Of a stretch of DNA of 64,000 bases, positions 1 through 7,744 are shown one piece after another; within the stretch, counting starts at the first letter, position 1, and every line of letters begins with the position of its first letter. A program made the translations under genes and the position numbers. Origin of the DNA: CAWAYR01 sp050250875 (lineage in GTDB: Bacteria; Acidobacteriota; Vicinamibacteria; Vicinamibacterales; UBA2999); assembly GCA_050250875.1 (NCBI GenBank), contig JBFWNV010000014.1:1-64000 (forward strand), in the 5' to 3' direction. The notes beneath the pieces were generated by a model. That model searched no databases. It worked only from the letters and a program-made list of their open reading frames with translations, and was not told the origin of the DNA.

Positions 1-1682
1 CAGTCGAACGGCGCCTCGCCGGCCCAGGCGGCGTACGCCGCCGCCGTCGTGCAGATCCAGACGGTATCGATGCGCCCGCACGCCACGGCCGGGCCGCCCA
101 TGCGCTCGAGCACCCCGGCGGCCGGCTCGCTGACGTCGTTGAGGGTGTCGTCGCGCAGCCGCACGGCATCGATCGCGGCGTCGGCCTCGACGCAGTAGCG
201 CCGCTGTGCCCCGAGGTCGCGGCGGGCGATCACGCCGGCGTTCACCGTCAGGCCGTGCTCGGCGGCGAGCCGGACGGCCGGCTCGTAGGGAATCGGTGCG
301 GCTCCGCACTGCGGCGCCGGCACCAGCTCGACGTGGCGATAGCGCGGCGCGATAGCCGCCCAGCGGGCCGACGCGAACAGGCGCGGCCAGTCGTGGAACA
401 CCGGGTCGCGGGCCGCCCGCCACCGCACCAGATGTGCGTCGTGGAGGTCGGCGAGTTGAACGGCCAGGGCGATGCCGAGCACGGCCAGCGCGGCTCGCGG
501 CGAGAGGCGGCGCCCGACCGTCACGATGGCCCAGACGACCATGACGTAGCCGAGCGGCCATCCGAAACGCCCCGACGAACGGAACGTGGCCAGCGGCGCC
601 GTCCACGGGCCGCCGGCATCGACCAGCACCCACGGTCCGAAGGTGACGATCGGACTCAAGGCGAAGACGGCCATCGCCAGCGCCGCGGCGACGACGCCCG
701 GCGGCCAGGTGCGGATCGCCGCCGAAGCGCCGCGGCGCCACCGCGCGGCGAGCGTCAGCCCGGCCGCCACCGCGACCAGGCCGAGGAGGCCGAGGCCCAG
801 ATAGTGGAAGCTCTCCGCCTCCTGGCCGGGCCCGGCGAGCGGCAGCGCGGGCACGACGCGCGACCAGCCGAGCGGCGCGACGTAGGCGAGCAGGTTCATC
901 GAGTAATAGCCGAGGCCGCCCTCGGTGAACGCGGCACGGCCGCCGCCGAGGATGAACATGCCAGACAGCCACCAGCCGACGGCGGTGGCGCCGAGCACGC
1001 ACGCCAGGGCGATGGCGCGCCGGATCGGCGGGTCGGAGCCACGCACCGCGACGGCGGCGGCCAGCGCCAGCACCATGGCCGCCAGGTACGGCTGGACGAG
1101 ACCGGCCGCCAGCCCCAGTGCGAGCCAGGCGCCGGAGGCGGTGCGCGCGGGAGTCGGCCGGGTCACCAGGAGCAGGGTCCAGAACAGCAGCCAGTGCGAG
1201 CACAGCGCGGTGTGGCCGACGCGCGCCAGCAGCGCCGGCGTCAGCACGCACAACGCACCGCCCGCCGCCTGCAGCGCGGGCGACGCGACCCAGCGCCCGA
1301 TCAACCGGGCGGCGAGGGCCCCCTGCAGCACGAACGAGAGCAGCAGCCACGGGCCCAGGTACTGCACGTGCGCCGGCAGCCAAGGGCCGAACGGCTTCAG
1401 CACGTAGGCGGCGAGCGGGATGGAATCGGTCAGGCCAATCGACGTCCCGAGCGGCGCGTAGTAACTCTGGACGGTGCCCGGCGGCCAATGCCAGGGCTCG
1501 ACGCGAAAGAAGTGCCAGCCGAAGTGGTGCGGCACCCAGTCGCCCTTCATCAGCCACTCGATGGCGGTGGGATCGAGAATCCGCGCGCCGGCGATCCAGG
1601 TGAAGAACACGGCGCCGAACGCCGCGGCGCCGAGAACGCCGGCAACCGGCTGGCGCGCGGAGGCGGGAGTGCGGGTGGTCAC
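1..1682 (-). CDS. DUF6311-like polytopic membrane protein (C-terminus outside window)
   Basis: The frame is open for 560 codons from a GTG at 1682 to the window edge, so the C-terminus is missing. The protein is very hydrophobic, with many Leu/Ala/Val/Trp-rich membrane segments. Near the N-terminus it carries WLMKGDWVPHHFGWHFFR followed by PLGTSIGLTDSIPL, a pattern I associate from memory with DUF6311 membrane proteins, which resemble GT-C glycosyltransferases. After the last membrane segment comes a soluble region containing Cys residues. A -10-like TATGCT (1694-1699, minus strand) lies 11 bases before the GTG and there is no Shine-Dalgarno. It is divergent from the pseudouridine synthase. 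The substrate is unknown. The family name is moderately secure and the coding call is strong. Confidence 0.78.
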   Translation of the reverse strand, partial: MTTRTPASARQPVAGVLGAAAFGAVFFTWIAGARILDPTAIEWLMKGDWVPHHFGWHFFRVEPWHWPPGTVQSYYAPLGTSIGLTDSIPLAAYVLKPFGPWLPAHVQYLGPWLLLSFVLQGALAARLIGRWVASPALQAAGGALCVLTPALLARVGHTALCSHWLLFWTLLLVTRPTPARTASGAWLALGLAAGLVQPYLAAMVLALAAAVAVRGSDPPIRRAIALACVLGATAVGWWLSGMFILGGGRAAFTEGGLGYYSMNLLAYVAPLGWSRVVPALPLAGPGQEAESFHYLGLGLLGLVAVAAGLTLAARWRRGASAAIRTWPPGVVAAALAMAVFALSPIVTFGPWVLVDAGGPWTAPLATFRSSGRFGWPLGYVMVVWAIVTVGRRLSPRAALAVLGIALAVQLADLHDAHLVRWRAARDPVFHDWPRLFASARWAAIAPRYRHVELVPAPQCGAAPIPYEPAVRLAAEHGLTVNAGVIARRDLGAQRRYCVEADAAIDAVRLRDDTLNDVSEPAAGVLERMGGPAVACGRIDTVWICTTAAAYAAWAGEAPFD

Positions 1683-1737
1683 GGCGCCAGCACAGCATAG
1701 CCCGCCGGGGCGCTCGTCGCGAGTATCGTGGAAGTCG

Positions 1738-2445
1738 ATGGTGTGCGTCGTTCATGAGACGGCCGACGAACTGCTCGTCGTCAAGCCGACCGGTCTGCCG
1801 TGCGAGACGCCGCGCGATCCGCGCGCCGACTCGGTCCTGGCGCGGCTCGCGGAGGCCGGCGCGACCGGGCTGCGGCTCGTTCACCGGCTCGACGCTGCGG
1901 CGTGCGGACTGGTGCTCGTCGCCCGCACGCCCGCGGCAGCCGCCTTCCACGCCGCCCAGATCGCCGCCCGACGGTGGCGCAAGTGGTATGTGGCCCGGGT
2001 CGCCATGCCGCCCGTGGCGGCGCAGGCGCTGGTCGGCCCGCACCGGGCGTACCTGAAGACCGACGGCCGACTGGCCCGGGTGGTGCGGGCGGGCGGCAAG
2101 CCGTCGTTCCTCGACGTGCTGGCGGCAACACCGGTGCCGGGATCCGCCGCGGACAGCCACGTGCTGATCGCGCTCCACACCGGCCGCTATCATCAGATCC
2201 GCGTCATGCTGGCCGCGCTGGACGCGCCACTGCGCGGCGATACGCGCTACGGCGGGCCGCCGGGGCCTTTCGTGCTGGAGCACGTCGTGCTCGGGGCGAC
2301 GCCGTACCAATCCGACGCCTGGACCGTCTGGCAGGCGCCGGTGCACCCGGACCGCGCGGCCTGGGATCCCGCGCTGGCGGCAGCCGTCGACGCAGTGGCG
2401 GCTAGGGCGCGAACAGCACCGCCGCCACTCGCCCCCGCGCCGTGA
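1738..2445 (+). CDS. RluA-family RNA pseudouridine synthase
   Basis: The protein is 235 aa. It has the RluA-family catalytic signature HRLD (residues 49-52, Asp52 the presumed nucleophile) followed by a GLVLVARTP-like strand, and a C-terminal RYHQIRVMLA segment typical of the family. It would isomerise uridine to pseudouridine in rRNA or tRNA. It lacks an S4 domain and is shorter than RluC or RluD, closer in size to RluA or TruC, so the target site cannot be assigned. The ATG is preceded by a weak TATCGT element 8 bases upstream. Its 3' end overlaps the convergent methyltransferase gene by 44 bases. Confidence 0.9.
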   Translation: MVCVVHETADELLVVKPTGLPCETPRDPRADSVLARLAEAGATGLRLVHRLDAAACGLVLVARTPAAAAFHAAQIAARRWRKWYVARVAMPPVAAQALVGPHRAYLKTDGRLARVVRAGGKPSFLDVLAATPVPGSAADSHVLIALHTGRYHQIRVMLAALDAPLRGDTRYGGPPGPFVLEHVVLGATPYQSDAWTVWQAPVHPDRAAWDPALAAAVDAVAARARTAPPPLAPAP

Positions 2446-3373
2446 CGTCGATCGGCCACGGCGGCAACGGCAGCCAGCGCGGCGTCCGGCCGAGGGCGTC
2501 GGCGACCAGCGAGGCCAGCACGCGCCCGGCCGCCAGCTCGCGGGTATTGGTGGCCGCGAAGACGAACCCGCGCGGAGCCAGCACCGCCGCGGCGGCGCGG
2601 ATGAGCGCCGGATAGTGGTCGATCGCGCGCCAGGCGGCGATGCCGCGCCGGCGATCGGCGGCGGCGAACGTCGGTGGGTCGAGCACCACGAGATCGAAGC
2701 GTTCATCGGGCCGCGCGGCGGCCACCCGGAGGTAGTCGCGGGCGTCGCGGCGCAGGAAGCGCATCGCCGCGGCCGGCAGGCCGTTCAGGGCCAGGTTGCG
2801 CCGCCCCCAGTCGAGATAGCGCGCCGAGACGTCGACGTTGATCACCTCGGCGCCGCGGAGGGTCAGCGGCACCGCAAAGGCGCAGGTGTAGGCGAAGAGG
2901 TTCAGCACCCGTGACGGCCGGCGCTCGGCCAACGCGCGCCGATGTTCGCGGTGCTCGAGAAACAGCCCGGTGGACAGTCCGTCGTACGGGCGCACCTCGA
3001 AGCGTACGCCGTACTCCTCGACCGTCAGTGCCGCCGGCTGTGGCCGGCCGGCCCGCGGCGTCGGCGCCCGCGACTCGTCGGGCAGGCGGCCGCCGAGCCG
3101 GCTGCGATCGCGGGCGAACGGCTTGACGTAGACGGCCTCGACGCCGTCGGCGGCCAGAAGGTCGAGTGTGCGGTTCGCCGCGGCGGTCACCTCGCGGTCG
3201 GCCCACCCGGCGTCCTCGCCGACGTTCAGGACCGCGCACGGGCCGTAGCGGTCGATGGCGATGCCGGGCAGACCGTCGCCCTCCCCATCGACCACCCGCC
3301 AGGCCGTCAGCGTCGCCGCCGCGGCCAGCGGCGCTCGGCGTCGTCGCGCCGCGGCCAGGCGCTCGACGAACAC
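2402..3373 (-). CDS. Class I SAM-dependent rRNA methyltransferase (RlmI-like)
   Basis: The N-terminal part resembles the RlmI family (TAWRVVDGEGDGLPGIAIDRYG-like stretch). A Rossmann methyltransferase domain follows, with motif I around NLFAYTCAFAVPLTLRGAEV and motif IV VVLDPPTF. The family methylates cytosine-5 of 23S rRNA, but the exact site here is not certain. I chose the GTG at 3373. The only longer start is a TTG at 3436 that lies inside the tRNA-Val gene, and the family core begins after the GTG. The gene follows tRNA-Val on the same strand and overlaps the convergent pseudouridine synthase at its 3' end. Confidence 0.82.
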   Translation of the reverse strand: MFVERLAAARRRRAPLAAAATLTAWRVVDGEGDGLPGIAIDRYGPCAVLNVGEDAGWADREVTAAANRTLDLLAADGVEAVYVKPFARDRSRLGGRLPDESRAPTPRAGRPQPAALTVEEYGVRFEVRPYDGLSTGLFLEHREHRRALAERRPSRVLNLFAYTCAFAVPLTLRGAEVINVDVSARYLDWGRRNLALNGLPAAAMRFLRRDARDYLRVAAARPDERFDLVVLDPPTFAAADRRRGIAAWRAIDHYPALIRAAAAVLAPRGFVFAATNTRELAAGRVLASLVADALGRTPRWLPLPPWPIDVTARGRVAAVLFAP

Positions 3374-3422
3374 GGTCGGATCGAACCGGTGGGGCGCCAG
3401 GCGCCGGGGAGAGGGAAGGGGG

Positions 3423-3497
3423 TGGTGCGCGCTCAAGGATTCGAACCTTGGACCCCCGCCGTGTGAAGGCGGTGCTCTACCGCTGAGCCAAGCGCGC
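3423..3497 (-). tRNA. tRNA-Val (anticodon CAC)
   Basis: A complete cloverleaf is visible on the minus strand. The 7-bp acceptor stem is perfect (GCGCGCT with AGCGCGC), the D-arm is GCTC/GAGC, the anticodon stem is CCGCC/GGCGG with loop TTCACAC (anticodon CAC, reading GTG), and the T-arm is CAAGG-TTCGAAT-CCTTG. The discriminator A is followed by an encoded CCA. The gene is 75 nt including CCA. Confidence 0.97.
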
Positions 3498-3512
3498 CCG
3501 GAGAGACTTCCA

Positions 3513-3542
3513 ACTCTACCGCCAACCGTCGCAGTGGCGCAA
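3513..3542 (-). promoter_or_regulatory. Predicted sigma-70 promoter of tRNA-Val
   Basis: On the minus strand a TTGCGC hexamer (3542-3537) is followed after 18 bases by TAGAGT (3518-3513). This would start transcription about 9 bases before the mature tRNA 5' end. It was inferred from spacing and sequence only. Confidence 0.5.
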
Positions 3543-3560
3543 CCGGCGGTCGCGGTCGCG

Positions 3561-4181
3561 TCACACCGTGCCGAACAGGCGATCGCCGAAGTCGCCCAGG
3601 CCCGGCACGATGAACTTGTGGGCGTTCAGTTCGCGATCGACCACCGGGGTGTAGATCGGCACCTCGGGATAGCGGCGCTCGATCGCGGCGATGCCCTCCG
3701 GCGCCGCCACCATGCAGACGAAGCGGACGTCGCGGGCGCCGGCGGCGCGCACGATCTCGATGGCGGCCACGGCGCTGCCGCCGGTGGCCAGCATCGGATC
3801 GGTGATGAGCACGACGTCCGCCGCGATGCGCGGCGGCAGCTTCACGTAGTAGCGCTCGGCCATCGCCGTGGCTTCGTCGCGCTGCAGCCCGATGTGGCCG
3901 ACCCGGGCCGCGGGCAGCAGGTCGAGCACGCCCTCGATCATGCCGAGGCCGGCGCGCAGCACCGGCACCAGGGTGACCTGCACGCCGACGCGACGCGCGA
4001 AGGCCGGGCCGAGCGGGGTCTGCACCGTGCCCTCGATCGTCGCGACGTCCTTCAGCACCTCGGCGGTGATGAGCAGGGCCATCCGCTTGGCGACACGCCG
4101 GAAGACGTCGGGCGGCGTATCCGCATCCCGCAGGGTCGCCAAGGCGTCGTGGACGAACGGGTGGGTGATGAGGTGGACCAC
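3561..4181 (-). CDS. upp: Uracil phosphoribosyltransferase
   Basis: The protein is 206 aa, the usual family length. It converts uracil and PRPP to UMP in pyrimidine salvage. The PRPP-binding signature LITDPMLATGGSA and the C-terminal PGLGDFGDRLFGT sequence typical of Upp are present, as is the RAGLGM motif. The GTG at 4181 was chosen because the N-terminus HLITHPFVHDALATLRD matches the family start. A TATAAC element (minus strand, 4197-4192) lies 10 bases upstream and no Shine-Dalgarno is seen, so the transcript would be nearly leaderless. The gene is divergent from the amidohydrolase. Confidence 0.96.
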   Translation of the reverse strand: MVHLITHPFVHDALATLRDADTPPDVFRRVAKRMALLITAEVLKDVATIEGTVQTPLGPAFARRVGVQVTLVPVLRAGLGMIEGVLDLLPAARVGHIGLQRDEATAMAERYYVKLPPRIAADVVLITDPMLATGGSAVAAIEIVRAAGARDVRFVCMVAAPEGIAAIERRYPEVPIYTPVVDRELNAHKFIVPGLGDFGDRLFGTV

Positions 4182-4191
4182 GGCGGTGCGA

Positions 4192-4197
4192 GTTATA
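4192..4197 (-). promoter_or_regulatory. -10 element of upp
   Basis: TATAAC on the minus strand lies 10 bases before the upp GTG. A start 7 bases downstream would leave a 5' leader of only about 3 bases. No clear -35 box was found. Confidence 0.45.
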
Positions 4198-4235
4198 CCA
4201 CGCGGCCCCGCGGCCTCGCCGTGCGGTGAATCGCC

Positions 4236-4241
4236 TACAAT
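4236..4241 (+). promoter_or_regulatory. -10 element giving a leaderless amidohydrolase mRNA
   Basis: TACAAT is followed by exactly 6 bases and then the GTG start. The predicted transcription start therefore coincides with the start codon. The same TAnnAT-N6-start arrangement recurs at three other genes in this window. Confidence 0.55.
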
Positions 4242-4247
4242 CGTCGC

Positions 4248-5645
4248 GTGCGTTCGACACCCCTGGCCGTGCTGACGCTCGCCGTCATCGCGACGGCGTG
4301 GCCCGCCGCCCGCCAGCCGCGGACGGTGGCGCTGGTCGTGGCCGGCGGCACGGTCATCACCATGGACGCGGCGCGGCGGCTCATCCCGAACGGCGCCGTC
4401 GCCGTCGACGCCGGCCGCATCGTCGCCGTCGGGCCGGCGGCCGAGATCGCCGCCGGCTTCCGCGGCCTCGATACGATCGACGCCACCGGTCAGGCCATCC
4501 TGCCCGGCCTCGTCAACACCCACACGCACGCGCCGATGGTGCTGTACCGCGGCCTGGCCGACGACCTGGCGCTGATGGACTGGCTGCAGCAGTACATCTT
4601 CCCGGCCGAGGCGAAGACCGTGAGCCCGGCGTTCGTCCGCACCGGCACCCGGCTGGCCATCCTGGAGATGATCCAGTCGGGCACCACGACCTACGCCGAC
4701 ATGTACTACTTCCAGGAGGACATCGCCGAGGTCACCAGGGCCGCGGGTCTGCGCGGCGTGCTCGGGCAGACCATCATCCAGTTCCCGGTCGCCGACGCCA
4801 AGACGCCGGCCGAGGGGCTCGCCCGTGCCGCGGCGTACATCGCCCGCTTCAAGGGCGATCCGTTGATCGTGCCCGCCGTGTCGCCGCACGCGCTCTACAC
4901 CAACGACCCGGCGACACTGATTGCGGCCCGTGACCTCGCGATCAGGGAACGGGTGCCGCTGCTCATCCACCTCGCCGAAACCGCCGACGAGGTGAAGGTG
5001 GCCAAGGAACGCGGCGCCGCCAGTCCGACCGCCTATCTCGAGTCGATCGGGTTCTTCACCGGCGCGACGACGCTGGCCGCCCACGGGGTGTGGGTGTCGG
5101 CCGAGGACATCGCCGTCCTCAAGCGGCGCAACGTCGGCGTGGCGCACAACCCCGAGAGCAACATGAAGCTGGCGAGCGGCACCGCGCCGGTGGTCGACTA
5201 CCTGGCGGCCGGCGTCGCCCTCGGCCTGGGCACCGACGGCGCGGCCAGCAACAACGACCTCGACATGTTCGAGGCGATGCGGCTGGCGTCGTTCCTGGCC
5301 AAGCACAGCACCAGGGATCCGCGGGCGGTCCCGGCGCAGGCGGCCCTGGAGATGGCGACGATCGGCGGGGCGCGCGCCCTGGCCATGGCCGACCGCATCG
5401 GCTCGCTCGAGCCGGGCAAGCGCGCCGACCTCATCACCGTTCGGCTCGACCGGGCCCGCCAGACCCCGCTCTACGATCCGCTGTCGCATCTGGTCTACGC
5501 GACGCACGGCGACGACGTCGAGACGACGATCGTCGACGGCCGGGTGCTGATGCGCGGCCGGGTCGTGCAGACGCTCGACGCCGCGGCCGTGCTGGCCGAG
5601 GCACGCGCCGCCGCCGACCAGGTCCGCGCCGCGGTCAGGAGGTGA
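4248..5645 (+). CDS. Exported amidohydrolase of the MTA/SAH deaminase-like family
   Basis: The protein is 465 aa. The N-terminus (residues 1-22) is a signal-peptide-like hydrophobic stretch. The amidohydrolase barrel has metal ligands His92 and His94 in VNTHTHAP, a later IHLAETADE His, an AAHGVW His, and the Asp in LGTDGAASNN. The overall pattern (composite beta-sandwich plus barrel) fits the 5-methylthioadenosine/S-adenosylhomocysteine deaminase and TrzA/AtzB-like group. Export is unusual for a nucleoside deaminase, so the substrate may be another amine or amide. The GTG start is supported by an immediately upstream -10 element and the signal peptide. The 3' end overlaps hpt by 11 bases, convergently. 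Confidence 0.87.
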   Translation: MRSTPLAVLTLAVIATAWPAARQPRTVALVVAGGTVITMDAARRLIPNGAVAVDAGRIVAVGPAAEIAAGFRGLDTIDATGQAILPGLVNTHTHAPMVLYRGLADDLALMDWLQQYIFPAEAKTVSPAFVRTGTRLAILEMIQSGTTTYADMYYFQEDIAEVTRAAGLRGVLGQTIIQFPVADAKTPAEGLARAAAYIARFKGDPLIVPAVSPHALYTNDPATLIAARDLAIRERVPLLIHLAETADEVKVAKERGAASPTAYLESIGFFTGATTLAAHGVWVSAEDIAVLKRRNVGVAHNPESNMKLASGTAPVVDYLAAGVALGLGTDGAASNNDLDMFEAMRLASFLAKHSTRDPRAVPAQAALEMATIGGARALAMADRIGSLEPGKRADLITVRLDRARQTPLYDPLSHLVYATHGDDVETTIVDGRVLMRGRVVQTLDAAAVLAEARAAADQVRAAVRR

Positions 5646-6156
5646 GGACGCCGATGTACGGAAGGTGGCGGTAGTGCTCGTCGAAGTCGAGACCGTAGCC
5701 GACCACGAAGTGATCCTCGATGGTGAAGCCGACGTACTCGACGGCGACGTCGATCCGGCGGCGCGACGGCTTGGACAGCAGGCAGGCGGTCCGCAGCGAA
5801 CGCGGCCCGCGGGCGCGGAGGATGCCGTGCAGGTAGTTCAGGGTGAGGCCGGTGTCGACGATGTCCTCGACGATGATGACGTCGCGGTCCTGCAGGCCGC
5901 GGTCGACGTCCTTGAGCATCCGCACCTCACCCGACGACGTGGTGCCGCCGGCGTAGCTCGACACCGCGATGAAGTCCATCGTGCAGGTGCCGGGCAGGGC
6001 GCGGACCAGGTCGGTGAGGAAGAAGACCGACCCCTTGAGCACCGCGATGAAGTGCAGTTCGGCATCGGGGGCGTCGCGGCGGATCTCGGCGCCGAGCTCG
6101 ACGATCCGGGTGTGGAGACGGTCGGCGGTGAGGAGCGGCGTGACCTGAGACGGCAT
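5635..6156 (-). CDS. hpt: Hypoxanthine phosphoribosyltransferase
   Basis: The protein is 173 aa. It converts hypoxanthine or guanine and PRPP to IMP or GMP. Motifs visible are VLKGSVFFLTDL, the PRPP loop VIIVEDIVDTGLTL, and the C-terminal VEYVGFTIEDHFVVGYGLD core typical of Hpt. The ATG at 6156 (protein MPSQVTPLLT) was preferred over a codon 21 bases upstream because homologues start at about this point. A TACGCT -10-like hexamer lies 9 bases upstream of the ATG. The gene is divergent from the RpiB-like gene and overlaps the amidohydrolase 3' end. Confidence 0.95.
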   Translation of the reverse strand: MPSQVTPLLTADRLHTRIVELGAEIRRDAPDAELHFIAVLKGSVFFLTDLVRALPGTCTMDFIAVSSYAGGTTSSGEVRMLKDVDRGLQDRDVIIVEDIVDTGLTLNYLHGILRARGPRSLRTACLLSKPSRRRIDVAVEYVGFTIEDHFVVGYGLDFDEHYRHLPYIGVLTS

Positions 6157-6200
6157 CGGGCGGGCAGCGTAGCACACGCCTTCGCCGCCGGGAGACGGCC

Positions 6201-6839
6201 GTGAGCGCGACGCGCTACGAGATGCTGACCGAGGCCGATGCGCGGCGCCTGGAGCCCGGGGCCACGGTGGTGCTGGCGAAGGGCGGCCACATCACGCCGC
6301 TGGCGCTCGACACGCTGCGCGAACGCCGCGTCACGGTGCTGCGCGACGGGGCGGTCACCGCCGACGAGAGCGCCCTGGCACCGACGACTCCCGTGACGCG
6401 CTGCGCCGTCGGCAGCGACCACACCGGCATCGCGCTGCGCCGGGCGGTCCGCGACCACCTGCGCGGGCAGGGCCTGGCGGTGCGGGAGGTCGGCCCCGAC
6501 ACTCCCGATGCCGTCGACTATCCCGACACGGCCGGCGCGGTGGCGCAGCTGGTGGCGCACGGCGAGGTGGACGGCGGCGTCGTCATCGACGGCGCCGGGC
6601 TCGGCTCGGCGATTGCCGCCAACAAGGTCCGCGGCGTACGCGCCGCGATGTGCACCGACCGTACGCTGGCCCGTTACGCCCGCGAGCACAACGGCGCCAA
6701 CGTCCTCGCCCTGGGGGCGACGCTCCTGACCGTCGAGGCCGCCCTGGCCGTCGTCGACGTCTGGCGCACCACGCCGATGACCGAGGCACGCTACATCCGC
6801 CGCCTCGGCAAGATCCAGGCGCTGGAGGACCGCCGATGA
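6201..6839 (+). CDS. RpiB/LacAB-type sugar-phosphate isomerase with N-terminal extension
   Basis: The protein is 212 aa. Residues 66-200 form the RpiB/LacAB fold: GSDHTG (71-76), the GSAIAANKVRGVRAAMCTD segment, and REHNGANVLALGA with His163. Residues 1-60 are an extra domain (TEADARRLEPG, GHITPLALDTLRERRV) not found in ordinary RpiB. The position of the usual catalytic Cys (CGTGIG) is Asp130 in DGAGLG, so classical ribose-5-phosphate isomerase chemistry is doubtful. A GGAGA Shine-Dalgarno precedes the GTG. The stop overlaps deoC as ATGA, so the two are co-translated. This isomerase and aldolase pair resembles the enzymatic core of sugar-phosphate-utilising microcompartment loci. Confidence 0.85.
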   Translation: MSATRYEMLTEADARRLEPGATVVLAKGGHITPLALDTLRERRVTVLRDGAVTADESALAPTTPVTRCAVGSDHTGIALRRAVRDHLRGQGLAVREVGPDTPDAVDYPDTAGAVAQLVAHGEVDGGVVIDGAGLGSAIAANKVRGVRAAMCTDRTLARYAREHNGANVLALGATLLTVEAALAVVDVWRTTPMTEARYIRRLGKIQALEDRR

Positions 6840-7744
6840 GCGACGGCGCCGACGGCCGGCATCAGGTCGATTTCCGCCGCCTCGTCGCGATCATCGCCGA
6901 GGAACTGGCGGCGTATCGGGGCGGACCGGCGCCGCGCTGCGCCTGCCACGGCCTGCAGCACGACTGCTGTCCGACGCGCGTCCAGGGGGTGCTCGACGCC
7001 GGAGCGGCGCGGCTCGGTCTGCACGCCGCCGGCGGCGGCGCCGGCACCGTCGCCGGCCTCATCGATCACACGCTGCTCAAGCCAGACGCCACCGCCGCCG
7101 ACATCGAGACGCTGTGTCGCGAGGCCGTCGAGCACCGCTTCGCAACGGTGTGCGTGAATCCGACCTGGGTGGCGCTGGCGGCGCGGCGGCTGCGCGGCAC
7201 CGGCGTCGGCGTGTGCTCAGTGGTCGGCTTCCCGCTCGGCGCGACGACCGCCGACGTCAAGGCCTACGAGACCCGCCGGGCGATCGTCGACGGCGCGACC
7301 GAGATCGACATGGTGATCAACGTCGGCGCGCTCAAGTCAGGCGAGTTGCGGCTGGTCGAACAGGACATCGAGGCGGTGGCGACGGCCTGCCGCGCCTGCG
7401 GGGTGACGAGCAAGGTGATCATCGAGGCGGCGCTCCTGACCGACGACGAGAAGGTCACCGCCTGCACGCTGGCGAAAGCAGCCGGCGCCGACTTCGTGAA
7501 GACGTCGACCGGGTTCGGCCCGGGCGGCGCGACGGTGGCGGATGTCGCCCTCATGCGCCGGGTCGTCGGCGACACGATGGGCGTGAAGGCGGCCGGCGGG
7601 GTGCGCGATCTCGGCCAGGTGCAGGCGATGGTCGCCGCCGGGGCCTCGCGGGTCGGCGCCAGCGCCGGCGTGCGCATCGTGCGCGAGTCGGTGGCGCCGG
7701 GCGGCGCGCCGCGCGAGAGCGGCGCCCCGCGGAGCGGCTATTGA
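6836..7744 (+). CDS. deoC: Deoxyribose-phosphate aldolase with Cys-rich N-terminal extension
   Basis: The protein is 302 aa. From about residue 74 (LIDHTLLKPDAT) it is a DeoC barrel. The Schiff-base Lys222 lies in VKTSTGFGPGG and the second Lys251 in MGVKAAGGVRD. It cleaves 2-deoxyribose-5-phosphate to glyceraldehyde-3-phosphate and acetaldehyde. The first ~73 residues are additional: an amphipathic helix (about 12-28) followed by Cys35, Cys37, His38, His42, Cys44 and Cys45, a possible metal site or docking element. The start overlaps the RpiB-like stop (ATGA), and its own stop overlaps the TTG of the next gene. No other microcompartment gene is in the window. Confidence 0.92.
   Translation: MSDGADGRHQVDFRRLVAIIAEELAAYRGGPAPRCACHGLQHDCCPTRVQGVLDAGAARLGLHAAGGGAGTVAGLIDHTLLKPDATAADIETLCREAVEHRFATVCVNPTWVALAARRLRGTGVGVCSVVGFPLGATTADVKAYETRRAIVDGATEIDMVINVGALKSGELRLVEQDIEAVATACRACGVTSKVIIEAALLTDDEKVTACTLAKAAGADFVKTSTGFGPGGATVADVALMRRVVGDTMGVKAAGGVRDLGQVQAMVAAGASRVGASAGVRIVRESVAPGGAPRESGAPRSGY

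Noticed and set aside
255..1700. A 481-codon plus-strand frame and shorter ones over the first 1.7 kb
   Set aside because: Its protein is Arg/Gly/Pro-rich and non-globular, while the opposite strand gives a clean membrane protein. It is an antisense shadow of a GC-rich gene.
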